From positions 374,286-438,285 of the forward strand of contig NZ_FNQT01000002.1 of NCBI RefSeq assembly GCF_900107665.1: a DNA stretch of 64,000 nt, read 5' to 3'. Source of the stretch: Haloplanus vescus (GTDB lineage: Archaea > Halobacteriota > Halobacteria > Halobacteriales > Haloferacaceae). The notes under the pieces are model-generated. The model was not told where the DNA came from and did no database searches. It saw nothing but the letters and a program-made list of their open reading frames with translations. This document shows, piece by piece, positions 8,216-17,013 of this stretch (position 1 is the first letter of the stretch; each line of letters starts with the position of its first letter). The translations under genes were made by a program, and so were the position numbers.

Positions 8216-8856
8216 TGGTCCGCTCGAAAATCTGTGGCGTGACGACGGAGGCGGACCTGCAGGCGGTGGCCGACGCCGGCGCCGACGCCGTCGGTATCCT
8301 CACCGAGGTGTCCGTCGACACGCCGCGCGAAGTCGCTCCCGAACGCGCCGCGGACCTCGTGGCCGCCGCGCCGCCCTTTCTCTCGACAGTCCTCGTCGCG
8401 ATGCCCGAGACGGCGTCCCGCGCCGTCGAACTCGCGGGCGCCGTCACCCCCGACGCCATCCAGCTGCACGGCGACTTCGACGAGACCGACATCCGGTACA
8501 TCCGGCGCGAGGCGCGCGCGGACGTTATCACCGCCGTCGACGCCGATGACCCGGACCAGGCGCGCCGATACGACGATGTCGCCGACGCCATCCTCCTCGA
8601 CTCGACGACGGAGTCCGGTGCCGGCGGGACGGGCGAGACACACGACTGGCAGGCGGCCCGTGACCTCGTCGCGGACCTCTCGTCGCCGGTCGTCCTCGCG
8701 GGCGGCCTGACGCCGGCGAACGTCGCCGACGCCGTGCGGACGGTCGACCCCTACGCCGTCGACGTGTCCAGCGGCGTCGAGCAGACCGGCGGCGAGAAAG
8801 ACCACGACGCAGTCCGCTCGTTCCTCCGGAACGCGGACGTGGAGGTACCGGCGTGA
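8215..8856 (+). CDS. trpF: N-(5'-phosphoribosyl)anthranilate isomerase
   Basis: TrpF performs the Amadori rearrangement of phosphoribosylanthranilate to CdRP, the third step of tryptophan synthesis. The 213-residue TIM barrel opens with SKICGVTTEADLQAVADAGA (catalytic Cys in KICG) and has the paired Asp in AVDADD and the phosphate-binding end VDVSSGVEQTGGEKD. Its start overlaps the trpD stop by one base, and the trpE start lies inside its last codons (8853-8856, GTGA). Confidence 0.96.
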   Translation: MVRSKICGVTTEADLQAVADAGADAVGILTEVSVDTPREVAPERAADLVAAAPPFLSTVLVAMPETASRAVELAGAVTPDAIQLHGDFDETDIRYIRREARADVITAVDADDPDQARRYDDVADAILLDSTTESGAGGTGETHDWQAARDLVADLSSPVVLAGGLTPANVADAVRTVDPYAVDVSSGVEQTGGEKDHDAVRSFLRNADVEVPA

Positions 8857-10484
8857 CGCCCGACCGCGACCGAGAGGCGTTCGTCGACTGCCTCGCCGAC
8901 CGCACGGACCCGGCCGTCGCCCGTCTCGCCGTCACGCTCGATGCTGACACGTCGCCGCTGTCGGCGTACGCCGCCCTCGACGACCGGAGCGACTACGGCT
9001 TCCTGCTCGAGAGCGCGGAGAAGACGCCGTCGAGCGACCCCGAGGGCGCGTTCACCGCCGACGACGAGGGTGCGGACCGCCACGCGCGCTACTCGTTCGT
9101 CGGCTACGACCCGGACGCCGTCGTCTCGGTGACTGGGACGGACGTGACCGTCGACGCGTTGGGCGGCCCGACCGGTGACCTCGTCGCTGAATCGGCGGGT
9201 CTCGACGACGCCGACGACGCGGACGTCCTCGACGCTCTCCGGACGACCCTGCCCGACTTCGAACGCGTCGGCTTCCCCGACGCGGACCGCCAGCAACTCG
9301 ACGGCGGTTTGGTCGGCTTCCTCGCCTACGACGCGGTGTACGACCTCTGGTTGGACGAGGTGGGCGTCGACCGCCCCGACCCGGTCGTCCCCGACGCGGA
9401 GTTCGTCCTCACGACGCGGACGCTCACGTTCGACCACGCCGAGGACGCCATCCAACTCGTGTTCACGCCCGTCGTCGGACCGGACGCCGACCCCGGAGAC
9501 GTGTACGACGACTTGGTCGCCGAGGCCCGCGACATCGAGCGAACGCTGGCCGACGCCGCCCCGCCCGAGACGGGTGGCTTCGTCCGGACGGGCGAGGAGG
9601 CCGGCCCGCGCGAGGCCTACGAGGACGCCGTGCGGACGGCGAAAGAGCACGTTCTTGACGGCGACATCTACCAGGGCGTCATCTCGCGCACGCGCGAGCT
9701 CGCCGGCGACATCGACTCGCTCGGCCTCTACGAGTCGCTGCGCTCGGTCAACCCCTCGCCGTACATGTACCACCTCCGGCACGGCGACCGCTCCATCGTG
9801 GGCGCCAGCCCCGAGACGCTGGTGTCGGTGCAGGGGACCCGCGTCGTCTCGAACCCCATCGCGGGCACCTGCCCGCGCGGGACGAGTCCCGTCGAGGACC
9901 GCCGCCTCGCGGGCGAGATGCTCGCGGACGGCAAGGAACGCGCCGAGCACACGATGCTAGTCGACCTGGCGCGCAACGACGTGCGCCGCGTCTCCGACCC
10001 CGGGTCGGTCCGGGTCGAGGAGTTCATGAACGTGCTCAAATACTCCCACGTCCAGCACATCGAATCGACGGTGACGGGGCGTCTCGCGACGGGGTCGGAC
10101 CCCACCGCGGGCGGCGAGCGCACGCCGCCGTTCGACGCCTTCGACGCCACGCGCGCGACGTTCCCCGCGGGGACGCTCACCGGTGCGCCGAAGGTGCGAG
10201 CGATGGAGATAATCGACCGACTGGAGCGAGCGCCCCGCGGCGTCTACGGCGGCGGCGTCGGCTACTACTCGTGGTCCGGGGACGCAGAGTTCGCCATCGT
10301 CATCCGGACGGCAACCGTCGACCACGGCGACCCCGACCGAATCACGGTGCAGGCGGGCGCGGGCATCGTCGCCGACAGCGACCCCGCGAGCGAGTACGAG
10401 GAGACCGAACAGAAGATGGGCGGCGTCCTTGACGCCCTCGAACGCATCGAGACGACGGCGACGGAACCGGAGGCGACGCGATGA
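8853..10484 (+). CDS. trpE: Anthranilate synthase component I
   Basis: TrpE converts chorismate to anthranilate using ammonia supplied by TrpG. The protein is 543 residues with a GTG start that overlaps the trpF stop by 4 bases. The C-terminal chorismate-binding domain is clear: DIYQGVISR, NPSPYMYHL, the IAGTCPRGTSP motif, the DLARNDVRR motif and GAPKVRAMEIID. An N-terminal regulatory domain (about 1-230) contains the region where tryptophan feedback would act, though I cannot assign the binding residues with certainty. It ends in GTEPEATR-like tail immediately overlapping trpG. Confidence 0.96.
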   Translation: MTPDRDREAFVDCLADRTDPAVARLAVTLDADTSPLSAYAALDDRSDYGFLLESAEKTPSSDPEGAFTADDEGADRHARYSFVGYDPDAVVSVTGTDVTVDALGGPTGDLVAESAGLDDADDADVLDALRTTLPDFERVGFPDADRQQLDGGLVGFLAYDAVYDLWLDEVGVDRPDPVVPDAEFVLTTRTLTFDHAEDAIQLVFTPVVGPDADPGDVYDDLVAEARDIERTLADAAPPETGGFVRTGEEAGPREAYEDAVRTAKEHVLDGDIYQGVISRTRELAGDIDSLGLYESLRSVNPSPYMYHLRHGDRSIVGASPETLVSVQGTRVVSNPIAGTCPRGTSPVEDRRLAGEMLADGKERAEHTMLVDLARNDVRRVSDPGSVRVEEFMNVLKYSHVQHIESTVTGRLATGSDPTAGGERTPPFDAFDATRATFPAGTLTGAPKVRAMEIIDRLERAPRGVYGGGVGYYSWSGDAEFAIVIRTATVDHGDPDRITVQAGAGIVADSDPASEYEETEQKMGGVLDALERIETTATEPEATR

Positions 10485-11113
10485 AGGTCCTCGTCGTCGA
10501 CAACTTCGATTCGTTCACGTACAACCTCGTCGAGTACATTTCGGACCACCCCGACCCGCGGACGGGCGAGCAAATCAAGGTCGAGGTGCTGAAAAACACC
10601 GCGACGCTCGACGAGGTTCGGGCCGTCGACCCCGACGCCATCGTCATCAGTCCCGGGCCGGGGCACCCGAAGAACGACCGGGACGTGGGCGTGACCACTG
10701 CCGTCCTCCGAGAGGTGAGCCAGACGGTACCGACCCTCGGCGTCTGTCTCGGCCTCGAAGCCGCCGTCTACGCCTACGGCGGGCGCGTGGGCCACGCGCC
10801 GGAACCCATCCACGGCAAGGCCTACCCCGTCGACCACGACGGCGAGGGCGTGTTCGCGGGCCTCGACCAGGGATTCCGCGCCGGGCGCTACCACTCCCTC
10901 GTAGCGACGAGCGTCCCCGACTGTTTCGAGGTGACGGCGACGACGACACACGTCACCGACGACGACGAGGTGGACCTGGTGATGGGGGTCCGCCACCGGG
11001 AGCACCCCATCGAATGCGTGCAGTTCCACCCCGAGAGCGTCCTGACCGCCGCCGGTCACGACGTCATCGACAACTTCCTGCACCGCGTCCGGACGCCGGA
11101 CGCGAGGGCCTAG
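10481..11113 (+). CDS. trpG: Anthranilate synthase component II (glutamine amidotransferase)
   Basis: TrpG hydrolyses glutamine and passes ammonia to TrpE. This 210-residue class I amidotransferase shows the oxyanion segment SPGPGHP, the nucleophile Cys in GVCLGLEA, and the His-Glu pair in QFHPESVLT. ATG at 10481 overlaps the trpE stop by 4 bases (ATGA). It is the last gene of the trp operon, and its TAG (11111-11113) is one base from the stop of a convergent small gene. Confidence 0.96.
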   Translation: MKVLVVDNFDSFTYNLVEYISDHPDPRTGEQIKVEVLKNTATLDEVRAVDPDAIVISPGPGHPKNDRDVGVTTAVLREVSQTVPTLGVCLGLEAAVYAYGGRVGHAPEPIHGKAYPVDHDGEGVFAGLDQGFRAGRYHSLVATSVPDCFEVTATTTHVTDDDEVDLVMGVRHREHPIECVQFHPESVLTAAGHDVIDNFLHRVRTPDARA

Positions 11114-11114
11114 G

Positions 11115-11312
11115 TCACCCGAGGAACATGGACGCTAGCAGGAGGACGCCGACGACGAGGGCGGCAATCGTCACCAGTCGCCATGCGACTTTCAGGACGA
11201 CGCGCCCGACGAGGACGACGACGCCGATGGCGACGATGGCGACGAGCAGTTGGCCGAACGGTCCACCGAGGAGGCCACCCAGCTGGAGCACCACTTGCGG
11301 CGAGAGCGACAT
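11115..11312 (-). CDS. Small two-helix membrane protein, 65 residues
   Basis: Short hydrophobic protein with two predicted membrane segments, at about residues 18-40 (QLLVAIVAIGVVVLVGRVVL) and 46-63 (LVTIAALVVGVLLLASMF), joined by KVAWR. No family is recognised. The ATG at 11312 has a minus-strand TATA (ACTTATGC, 11337-11344) 28 bases upstream, typical of leaderless haloarchaeal genes. Converges on trpG with a one-base gap. Confidence 0.75.
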   Translation of the reverse strand: MSLSPQVVLQLGGLLGGPFGQLLVAIVAIGVVVLVGRVVLKVAWRLVTIAALVVGVLLLASMFLG

Positions 11313-11336
11313 GTCCGATTACGACTCACAGCGGGC

Positions 11337-11344
11337 GCATAAGT
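11337..11344 (-). promoter_or_regulatory. TATA-like box for the 65-residue membrane protein
   Basis: GCATAAGT on the plus strand (ACTTATGC on the minus) is centred 28 bases upstream of the ATG at 11312. Confidence 0.5.
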
Positions 11345-11758
11345 CTGTGGGCAGTACATCGCCGTTCGCTCCCGTTACCGTTATATCATAATCTGGAGAG
11401 GTAATCGAGGGGAGCCTTCGAGCCGTTGAACAGCGTGTGTCACATTATGTCACTTGACTATCGGTAACTCGGCTGTTCTCGTGGTTATTCCACAACCTCC
11501 GTTTCTACTGGATAATAGGGCGCTATCGGGCGATTTCGACACTCGAATTTCACTTTCACTCCGGTCTACATACCGTTATATGTGTCGCGCCGGGATGATT
11601 GTGCGTACCCAGGGCATCGCGCCACAGCCCGTCACACGAAGTGGACAGGAATCGGATACTTCGGCGACGAGAACAAACGCCTTTACGCTCTGATTCCGTG
11701 TATCCACGAGCGGATTGAGCCAATTGCCGGGCCGGGACCCGCAACCTTCACACCAGAC
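11345..11758. other. Long AT-richer region upstream of nrdJ
   Basis: About 410 bases without a convincing gene, and lower in GC than its surroundings. It contains the 11-mer TACCGTTATAT twice (11376-11386 and 11571-11581), a tandem TGTCAC repeat spaced 10 bases (11438-11443 and 11448-11453), the short inverted repeat GTGG-TTATT-CCAC, and a TATA-like CCTTTACGC at 11680-11688. It probably holds more than one promoter and operators for nrdJ. Confidence 0.45.
11680..11688 (+). promoter_or_regulatory. Candidate nrdJ promoter
   Basis: CCTTTACGC would place the transcript start near 11711, leaving a leader of about 48 bases before ATG 11759. A second candidate, TACCGTTATAT at 11571-11581, would start near 11605. 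Confidence 0.35.
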
Positions 11759-14700
11759 ATGAGTACGCACGACATCGACACCGACGAAGTGGACTTACCG
11801 ATCAAACGCACAGACGGCGAGACGCTCGAAGACCGACTCACCGCCAACGCGTATCACAACATCCTGCCCGCGCGCTACCTTCGAAAGGACGCGGACGGCG
11901 ACCTCATCGAGGAACCGGAGGACCTCTTCCCGCGCGTCGCGAAGAACATCGCGCTCGCGGAGGCCGTGTTTGAGGCACGCAAGCAGGACGTCGAGATTAC
12001 CGTCACCCCCGACCAGTTGAAGCCCGACCACCCCCGCCGTGACGAGCTCGCGGCCGAGGTGTTCGGTGCGGGGACCACCGTTGACGACGACGCCGAGACG
12101 ACCCTCTCGGAGCACAACGTCAACAAGTTCTCCTACGAGACGGTCGTTCCGGAGCTGCCCGAGGACGTACGCGCAGTCGTCGAGGACACCCGCGAGGAGT
12201 TCGAGACGCTGATGGGCGACCTCTCCTTTATGCCCAACTCGCCCACCCTGATGAACGCGGGCGACGAACTGCAGCAGCTCTCGGCGTGTTTCGTCGACTC
12301 CCCCGAGGACGACATCGACGACATCCACCAGACCGCCAAGGAGGCCGCACAGGTCTTCCAGTCCGGTGGCGGCATGGGCTATGCCTTCTGGCGACTCCGA
12401 CCCTACGGCGACCCCGTCGGCTCCACCGGCGGCATCGCCTCCGGGCCCATCACGTTCATGCGCACCTTCGACCAGATGTGCGAGACCATCGCGCAGGGCG
12501 GCGCGCGCCGCGGTGCCCAGATGGGCGTCATGCGCGTCTCCCACCCCGACGTCATCCAGTTCATCCACGCCAAGAACAAGGACGTCTCGCTGGCGCACAC
12601 GCTCCGCCTCAACGACCCCGACGACTACACGCACAACAGTTTCACCGAGGCGCTCGAGGAGGCCCGCGAACTCATCGACGACGAGGGGAAGGTGCCGAAA
12701 CACCTCCGCAACGCCGTCGAGGGTCACCTCTCGAATTTCAACATCTCCGTCGGCATCACCGACGACTTCATGGACGCGCTGCAGGAGGGTGAGGAGTTCA
12801 CCTTCACCAACCCCCGGACGGGCGAGCCACACATCGCCACGCCGGAGACGAAGGAGCTCTACGACATGTTCGACCTCGGCGAGTACGTCGAAGTCGGCGA
12901 GGAGCTCTCCCTGCCGGCAGAGGTGATGTGGGAGGACATCGTCGAGGGCGCCCACGAGAACGGCGAACCGGGCGTCATCTACCTCGAACGCGTCAACAAG
13001 CAGCACTCCTTCGACGTGGAGGAACACCCCGACCATCGCATCCTCGCGACCAACCCCTGTGGCGAACAGCCACTCGAGGAGTACGAGGCCTGTAACCTCG
13101 GCCACATCAACCTCTCGACGCTCGCGGACCTCGACGCCCCGGACTGGCGCGTCTGGGCCGACGAGCACGCCGACGAGTACGACACCGAGGCCGAGGCAGT
13201 CGACGCCTTCCTCGAAGACGCCATCGACTGGGACGCGTTCGACCATCGCATCGAGTACGGGACGCGCTTCCTCGAGAACGTCGTCACCATGTCGGACTTC
13301 CCGGTCGACGAAATCGAGCAGAAGGTCCGCGAGATGCGGAAAATCGGCCTTGGCGTCATGGGACTGGCACAGCTGTACGTCCAGCTCGGCATCCGCTACG
13401 GGAGCGACACCGGGAACGAAGTCGCCGAGCAGCTGATGACCCACATCAACCACGAGTCGAAGTGGGCCTCCCACGAACTCGCTGGGGACCGCGGGACGTT
13501 CTCGGACTGGGACGACTCGAAGTACGCCGACCCCACCGAGTACCGCGAGTGGTTCGAGCACCACACCGGCCTTGATGCCGACGAGTGGGCAGACGGCTTC
13601 CCGGTCCGCAACCACAACACGACGACCATCGCCCCCACGGGCACCACGTCGATGGTCGGCAACACCACGGGTGGCTGTGAGCCGATTTACAACGTCGCCT
13701 ACTACAAGAACGTCTCCGACGACGTGCAGGGCGACGAGATGCTCGTTGAGTTCGACGACTACTTCCTGCGGACGCTGGAGGCCAACGACCTCGACATCGA
13801 CGCGGTCAAGAAGGAAGCCCAAGAGCAGATGGCGAACAACGAGTTCGACGGCGTCGAGGGGCTGGAGACGGTTCCGGACCCCATCGGCGAACTGTTCGTC
13901 GTCACCGGCGACCTCTCCGGGAAGCAACACGCCGCGGTCCAGTGTGCTTGTCAGGAGGGCGTCGACTCCGCCATCTCGAAGACCTGTAACTTCCCCAACT
14001 CCGCCTCGATGGAGGACATGGACGAGGTGTACCGCTACATCTACAACAACGGCGGGAAGGGCGTCACCGTCTACCGCGACGGCACGCGCTCGAAGCAGGT
14101 GCTGACGACCCGCGCCCAGAACGCCGAGTTCTCCGACGAGAGCGAGGCCGCCGAGATGCTGGTCGAACAGATGAACGAGGTGTTCGGCGGGCTGCAGGGC
14201 TTCCTCGACAACGAGGACGTCCAGGCCGCCCTCGACACCCAACTCGACGACCTGCTCGCGGCCGCGGACGGCGAGCGCGAACTCGGGACGAAGCGCCCGC
14301 GTCCGGACGTGCTCCACGGCGTCACCCAGCGCATCGACACCGGCTACGGGAAGCTCTACGTCAATATCAACGAGGACGACGCGGGACAGCCGTTCGAGCT
14401 CTTCGCCAACATCGGCAACTCCGGTGGCTTCACCGCCTCCTTCACCGAGGCGCTGGCCAAGACCATCTCGACGGCGCTTCGCTCGGGCGTCGACCCGCGC
14501 GAAATTGCCTCCGAACTGCAGGGCATCCGCTCGCCGAAGGTCGCTTGGGACAAGGGCGAACAGATCAACTCCATTCCCGACGCCATCGGGACGGCGATGC
14601 GGCGCTACCTCGACGGCGAAATCGACCAGCCCTACCCCAAACAGCAGAACCTCTCCGAACTCGAACAGGCTGAGCGAGAGGCCGCGGCAGCGGCGCCGTC

Positions 14701-14851
14701 CGATGACGGCACTGCGACGGCCGTCGACGACGACACCGAGGACCTCCTCGCCGCCGGCGAGAGTCCCGAGTGTCCGGAGTGTGGCTCCATGAGCCTCTAC
14801 TACTCCGAAGGCTGCAAGACCTGCGAGTCTTGTGGCTGGTCCGAGTGCTGA
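11759..14851 (+). CDS. nrdJ: Adenosylcobalamin-dependent (class II) ribonucleotide reductase
   Basis: Reduces ribonucleotides to deoxyribonucleotides using coenzyme B12. The class II pattern is complete: redox Cys177 (QQLSACFVDSP), the N-x-C-x-E active-site signature at N432, C434 and E436 (NPCGEQPLE), and the partner Cys445 (EACNLGHINLS). The phosphate-binding segment is PTGTTSMVGNTTGGCEP. The C-terminus adds a linker and a zinc ribbon (CPECGSM and CKTCESCGWSEC), which likely re-reduces the active site. The protein is 1030 residues. ATG 11759 is preferred to an in-frame ATG at 11582, whose extension lacks haloarchaeal composition. The matching adenosylcobalamin genes are not here. Confidence 0.95.
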   Translation: MSTHDIDTDEVDLPIKRTDGETLEDRLTANAYHNILPARYLRKDADGDLIEEPEDLFPRVAKNIALAEAVFEARKQDVEITVTPDQLKPDHPRRDELAAEVFGAGTTVDDDAETTLSEHNVNKFSYETVVPELPEDVRAVVEDTREEFETLMGDLSFMPNSPTLMNAGDELQQLSACFVDSPEDDIDDIHQTAKEAAQVFQSGGGMGYAFWRLRPYGDPVGSTGGIASGPITFMRTFDQMCETIAQGGARRGAQMGVMRVSHPDVIQFIHAKNKDVSLAHTLRLNDPDDYTHNSFTEALEEARELIDDEGKVPKHLRNAVEGHLSNFNISVGITDDFMDALQEGEEFTFTNPRTGEPHIATPETKELYDMFDLGEYVEVGEELSLPAEVMWEDIVEGAHENGEPGVIYLERVNKQHSFDVEEHPDHRILATNPCGEQPLEEYEACNLGHINLSTLADLDAPDWRVWADEHADEYDTEAEAVDAFLEDAIDWDAFDHRIEYGTRFLENVVTMSDFPVDEIEQKVREMRKIGLGVMGLAQLYVQLGIRYGSDTGNEVAEQLMTHINHESKWASHELAGDRGTFSDWDDSKYADPTEYREWFEHHTGLDADEWADGFPVRNHNTTTIAPTGTTSMVGNTTGGCEPIYNVAYYKNVSDDVQGDEMLVEFDDYFLRTLEANDLDIDAVKKEAQEQMANNEFDGVEGLETVPDPIGELFVVTGDLSGKQHAAVQCACQEGVDSAISKTCNFPNSASMEDMDEVYRYIYNNGGKGVTVYRDGTRSKQVLTTRAQNAEFSDESEAAEMLVEQMNEVFGGLQGFLDNEDVQAALDTQLDDLLAAADGERELGTKRPRPDVLHGVTQRIDTGYGKLYVNINEDDAGQPFELFANIGNSGGFTASFTEALAKTISTALRSGVDPREIASELQGIRSPKVAWDKGEQINSIPDAIGTAMRRYLDGEIDQPYPKQQNLSELEQAEREAAAAAPSDDGTATAVDDDTEDLLAAGESPECPECGSMSLYYSEGCKTCESCGWSEC

Positions 14852-14869
14852 ATCGTTAACGACGCGACG

Positions 14870-14880
14870 TTTTCTTTTTT
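14870..14880 (+). terminator. T-tract terminator after nrdJ
   Basis: TTTTCTTTTTT begins 19 bases after the nrdJ stop. Archaeal intrinsic termination commonly uses such oligo-T runs; there is no strong hairpin before it. Confidence 0.6.
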
Positions 14881-15022
14881 CGCCGGCATCGCCCGTCACA
14901 TCTGTCGATAGCGTCGAGTAACCTGCCCGGACTGGTCAACGTCTGCCGCCGAAGGTTCCGATTCGGACACTTCCGGTGCGACCGGCGGAACAATGATGTC
15001 GCTGTGTATGATATATAAGGCC

Positions 15023-15142
15023 ATGTCCGCTCAGAGTGGTCGACCCTGTCCTCACTGTGCGGCGGCGATGCACCGCCGTCACTGCAAGTACGTCTGTCCG
15101 AACCACGGGGTCGTCTACGACTGCAGCGACACGTTCTGGTGA
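15023..15142 (+). CDS. 39-residue zinc-finger microprotein
   Basis: Small gene with ATG at 15023 and TGA at 15140-15142. The product starts MSAQSGRPCPHCAAAMHRRH and ends DCSDTFW. Cysteines at 9, 12, 21, 25 and 34, with His at 11, 17, 20 and 28, suggest one zinc site of the CPxC type seen in many haloarchaeal small zinc-finger proteins. It lies 70 bases upstream of crtB on the same strand and may be co-transcribed. A strong TATA-like ATATATAA at 15011-15018 is too close (8 bases) to serve this ATG, so its transcript must start further upstream or the box drives a downstream start. Function unknown. Confidence 0.75.
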   Translation: MSAQSGRPCPHCAAAMHRRHCKYVCPNHGVVYDCSDTFW

Positions 15143-15212
15143 GTATGACGGGGCGTGATGTACTCCCGGATGGCGTCCCGGGCACGACGGTCGGACGGAT
15201 GGAGGGTCACCC

Positions 15213-16208
15213 GTGGTGAGCGACGACGGCGTCGCCCGCGGGAAATCGATTCAGCGTCGCACGGGCAAGACGTTCCACCTCGCGACGCGACTCCTCCCCG
15301 AACGGGTTCGTCAGTCCACCTACGTCCTCTACGCGTTCTTCCGCGTCGCCGACGAGGTGGTCGACGACGCCGAGGGGGTTCCGCCCGCCGAACAGCGCGC
15401 GGAACTCGAACGGTTGCGAGCGGCGGCACTGGGTCAAGAGCCGACAGACGACCCGGTGCTCGAAGCCTTCGCCGACCTCCGCGAGACTCACGACATCCCC
15501 GACGACGACGTGAACACGTTCGTGGACGCGATGCTGACCGACGTGAGCAAGAGTCGGTACGCGACGTTCGCGGAGTTGCGGGCGTACATGGACGGCTCGG
15601 CGGCCGCCGTCGGCCGGATGATGACGTCGGTGATGGACCCCGATGACCACGACCGGGCGCGCCCGCACGCGACGGCGCTTGGCGAGGCCTTCCAGCTCTC
15701 GAATTTCCTCCGCGACGTGCGCGAGGACGTCGTCGAACGCGACCGTATCTACCTGCCGTTGGAGACGCTGTCGGCGTACGACGTCTCCGAGGCCCAGATA
15801 CGGAACTTCGAGACCAGCGAGGGCTTCAAGCAGGCGATGGAGCGCGAACTCCGGCGGGCGGAGGCGCTCTATCACGAGGGCGTCGCCGGCATCGAGGCGC
15901 TCCCGGAGGACTGTCAGTTCCCGGTGTTGGTCGCCGCCGTCCTCTACGCGGACCACCATCGCCTCATCCGGGCGCGAGACTACGACGTGCTCTCGGAGAC
16001 GCCACAGATTAGCACGGCTCGAAAGCTCGCGCTGGTCGCACTCACGCGCTGGCACTGGGCGTGGAATCGCGACCCAGAGACGGTCTTCCGGCGCGTGAGC
16101 GCGATTCCCGACCATCCGGACGCCACCACGCCGAATCGCGAGCGGACGCCGGGTCTCGCTCGCCGCCTCCTGCGTGGCGCGGTCGACAGCCTCCGCCGAC
16201 TTACCTGA
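15213..16208 (+). CDS. crtB: Phytoene synthase
   Basis: Condenses two geranylgeranyl diphosphates to phytoene, the entry to carotenoid synthesis. The 331-residue protein has both Asp-rich motifs of squalene/phytoene synthases: DEVVDDAE (about 47-54), and DVREDVVERD after FQLSNFLR. A GGAGGG at 15201-15206 precedes the GTG at 15213. A second GTG follows directly, so the exact start is uncertain by one codon. It faces cruF-lyeJ-crtD, and its last 8 bases overlap the end of cruF. Together these four genes cover most of the bacterioruberin pathway; crtI-type phytoene desaturation must also be supplied elsewhere. Confidence 0.95.
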   Translation: MVSDDGVARGKSIQRRTGKTFHLATRLLPERVRQSTYVLYAFFRVADEVVDDAEGVPPAEQRAELERLRAAALGQEPTDDPVLEAFADLRETHDIPDDDVNTFVDAMLTDVSKSRYATFAELRAYMDGSAAAVGRMMTSVMDPDDHDRARPHATALGEAFQLSNFLRDVREDVVERDRIYLPLETLSAYDVSEAQIRNFETSEGFKQAMERELRRAEALYHEGVAGIEALPEDCQFPVLVAAVLYADHHRLIRARDYDVLSETPQISTARKLALVALTRWHWAWNRDPETVFRRVSAIPDHPDATTPNRERTPGLARRLLRGAVDSLRRLT

Positions 16209-17013
16209 GCGGCACGTCGAAGCGCGCCGTCCGGAGGAGTCCGAGTCCGAACAGGCCGCCGACGGCGGCCGCGCCCCAGTTGCCGAAGTAGACGTTGACG
16301 CCGCTCCAGAGCAGGACGAAACTCACCAAGTCGTCGAGCGCAAATTCACAGGAATCGAGTCTGTCGAGCAGCGCCGTTCGGTCGAGGACCCTGTCGAGGA
16401 CGAGGACGGTCACCGTCGCCGACAGCACCCAGCCCGCGAAGTTCGAGAGGGGGACGCCGTACACCGGGCCACCGCTGGGGTAGGTCCAGAAGCCGAGTGC
16501 GACGGCGCCGGGGTCGAGGACGAGGTCCATGGCGACGACGGTTGCAATAACGGCGGGGAGTCGAACGGCCGCGGACCGCGCCCGGTCGCCGAGCAACAGG
16601 AGGCAGAGCAGGTAGCCGTTGCAGACGAGTGGCAGGAAGAAGACGGGGAGGCCGACGGGGACGCCCGCGATGGTGGGCCCGAGGTCGATGGCGTAGTGGA
16701 ACTCGCCGTAGGGCCATCCGGTCCGCAGGCCGACGTACTCGATGAGATAGGCGTAGCCCGCGAGCGCACCGACGCCGAGAGCGGCCCGGCGGTCTATCAG
16801 GGGCCCCATCCCGACGAGGAGCGGCGAGCGCATCACGAGCGTCCCCAGCAGGATGAGAAACGGGTCGAACGCCAGCGGTGGCGGTACGACCCCCTCCGCG
16901 CTGGCGACGAGGAGGACGGCGCCGACGAGGGGGAAGACGACGGCGATGGTGACGCGGTTGTCGCGGACGAGTTCGTCGAGGCGGGCTTGCACCTCGTCGC
17001 GAGTGCTAGCCAT
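16201..17013 (-). CDS. cruF: Bisanhydrobacterioruberin hydratase CruF
   Basis: Polytopic membrane protein (270 residues, about seven hydrophobic segments) of the CruF/DUF422 family. In Haloarcula japonica this enzyme hydrates the C50 carotenoid bisanhydrobacterioruberin in the last step to bacterioruberin. Diagnostic features are the segment RTGWPYGEFHY, the polar intramembrane motif DLVLDPGAVALGFW, and SNFAGW. It overlaps lyeJ by 8 bases (17006-17013), the order cruF-lyeJ-crtD being that of the characterised haloarchaeal cluster. The extreme C-terminus overlaps crtB on the other strand. Confidence 0.93.
   Translation of the reverse strand: MASTRDEVQARLDELVRDNRVTIAVVFPLVGAVLLVASAEGVVPPPLAFDPFLILLGTLVMRSPLLVGMGPLIDRRAALGVGALAGYAYLIEYVGLRTGWPYGEFHYAIDLGPTIAGVPVGLPVFFLPLVCNGYLLCLLLLGDRARSAAVRLPAVIATVVAMDLVLDPGAVALGFWTYPSGGPVYGVPLSNFAGWVLSATVTVLVLDRVLDRTALLDRLDSCEFALDDLVSFVLLWSGVNVYFGNWGAAAVGGLFGLGLLRTARFDVPLR

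Noticed and set aside
11454-11693. 79-codon frame upstream of nrdJ
   Set aside because: Composition is not haloarchaeal (few acidic residues, low third-position GC) and it runs through candidate promoter repeats.
11345-11758. Cobalamin riboswitch ahead of the B12-dependent reductase
   Set aside because: I could not find the conserved B12-box or a matching fold by eye, and such riboswitches are bacterial.
11795-14899. Minus-strand open frame of over 1000 codons opposite nrdJ
   Set aside because: A shadow of nrdJ caused by high GC and strong codon bias. Val/Arg/Leu-rich without any domain, while the plus strand has the full class II reductase active site.
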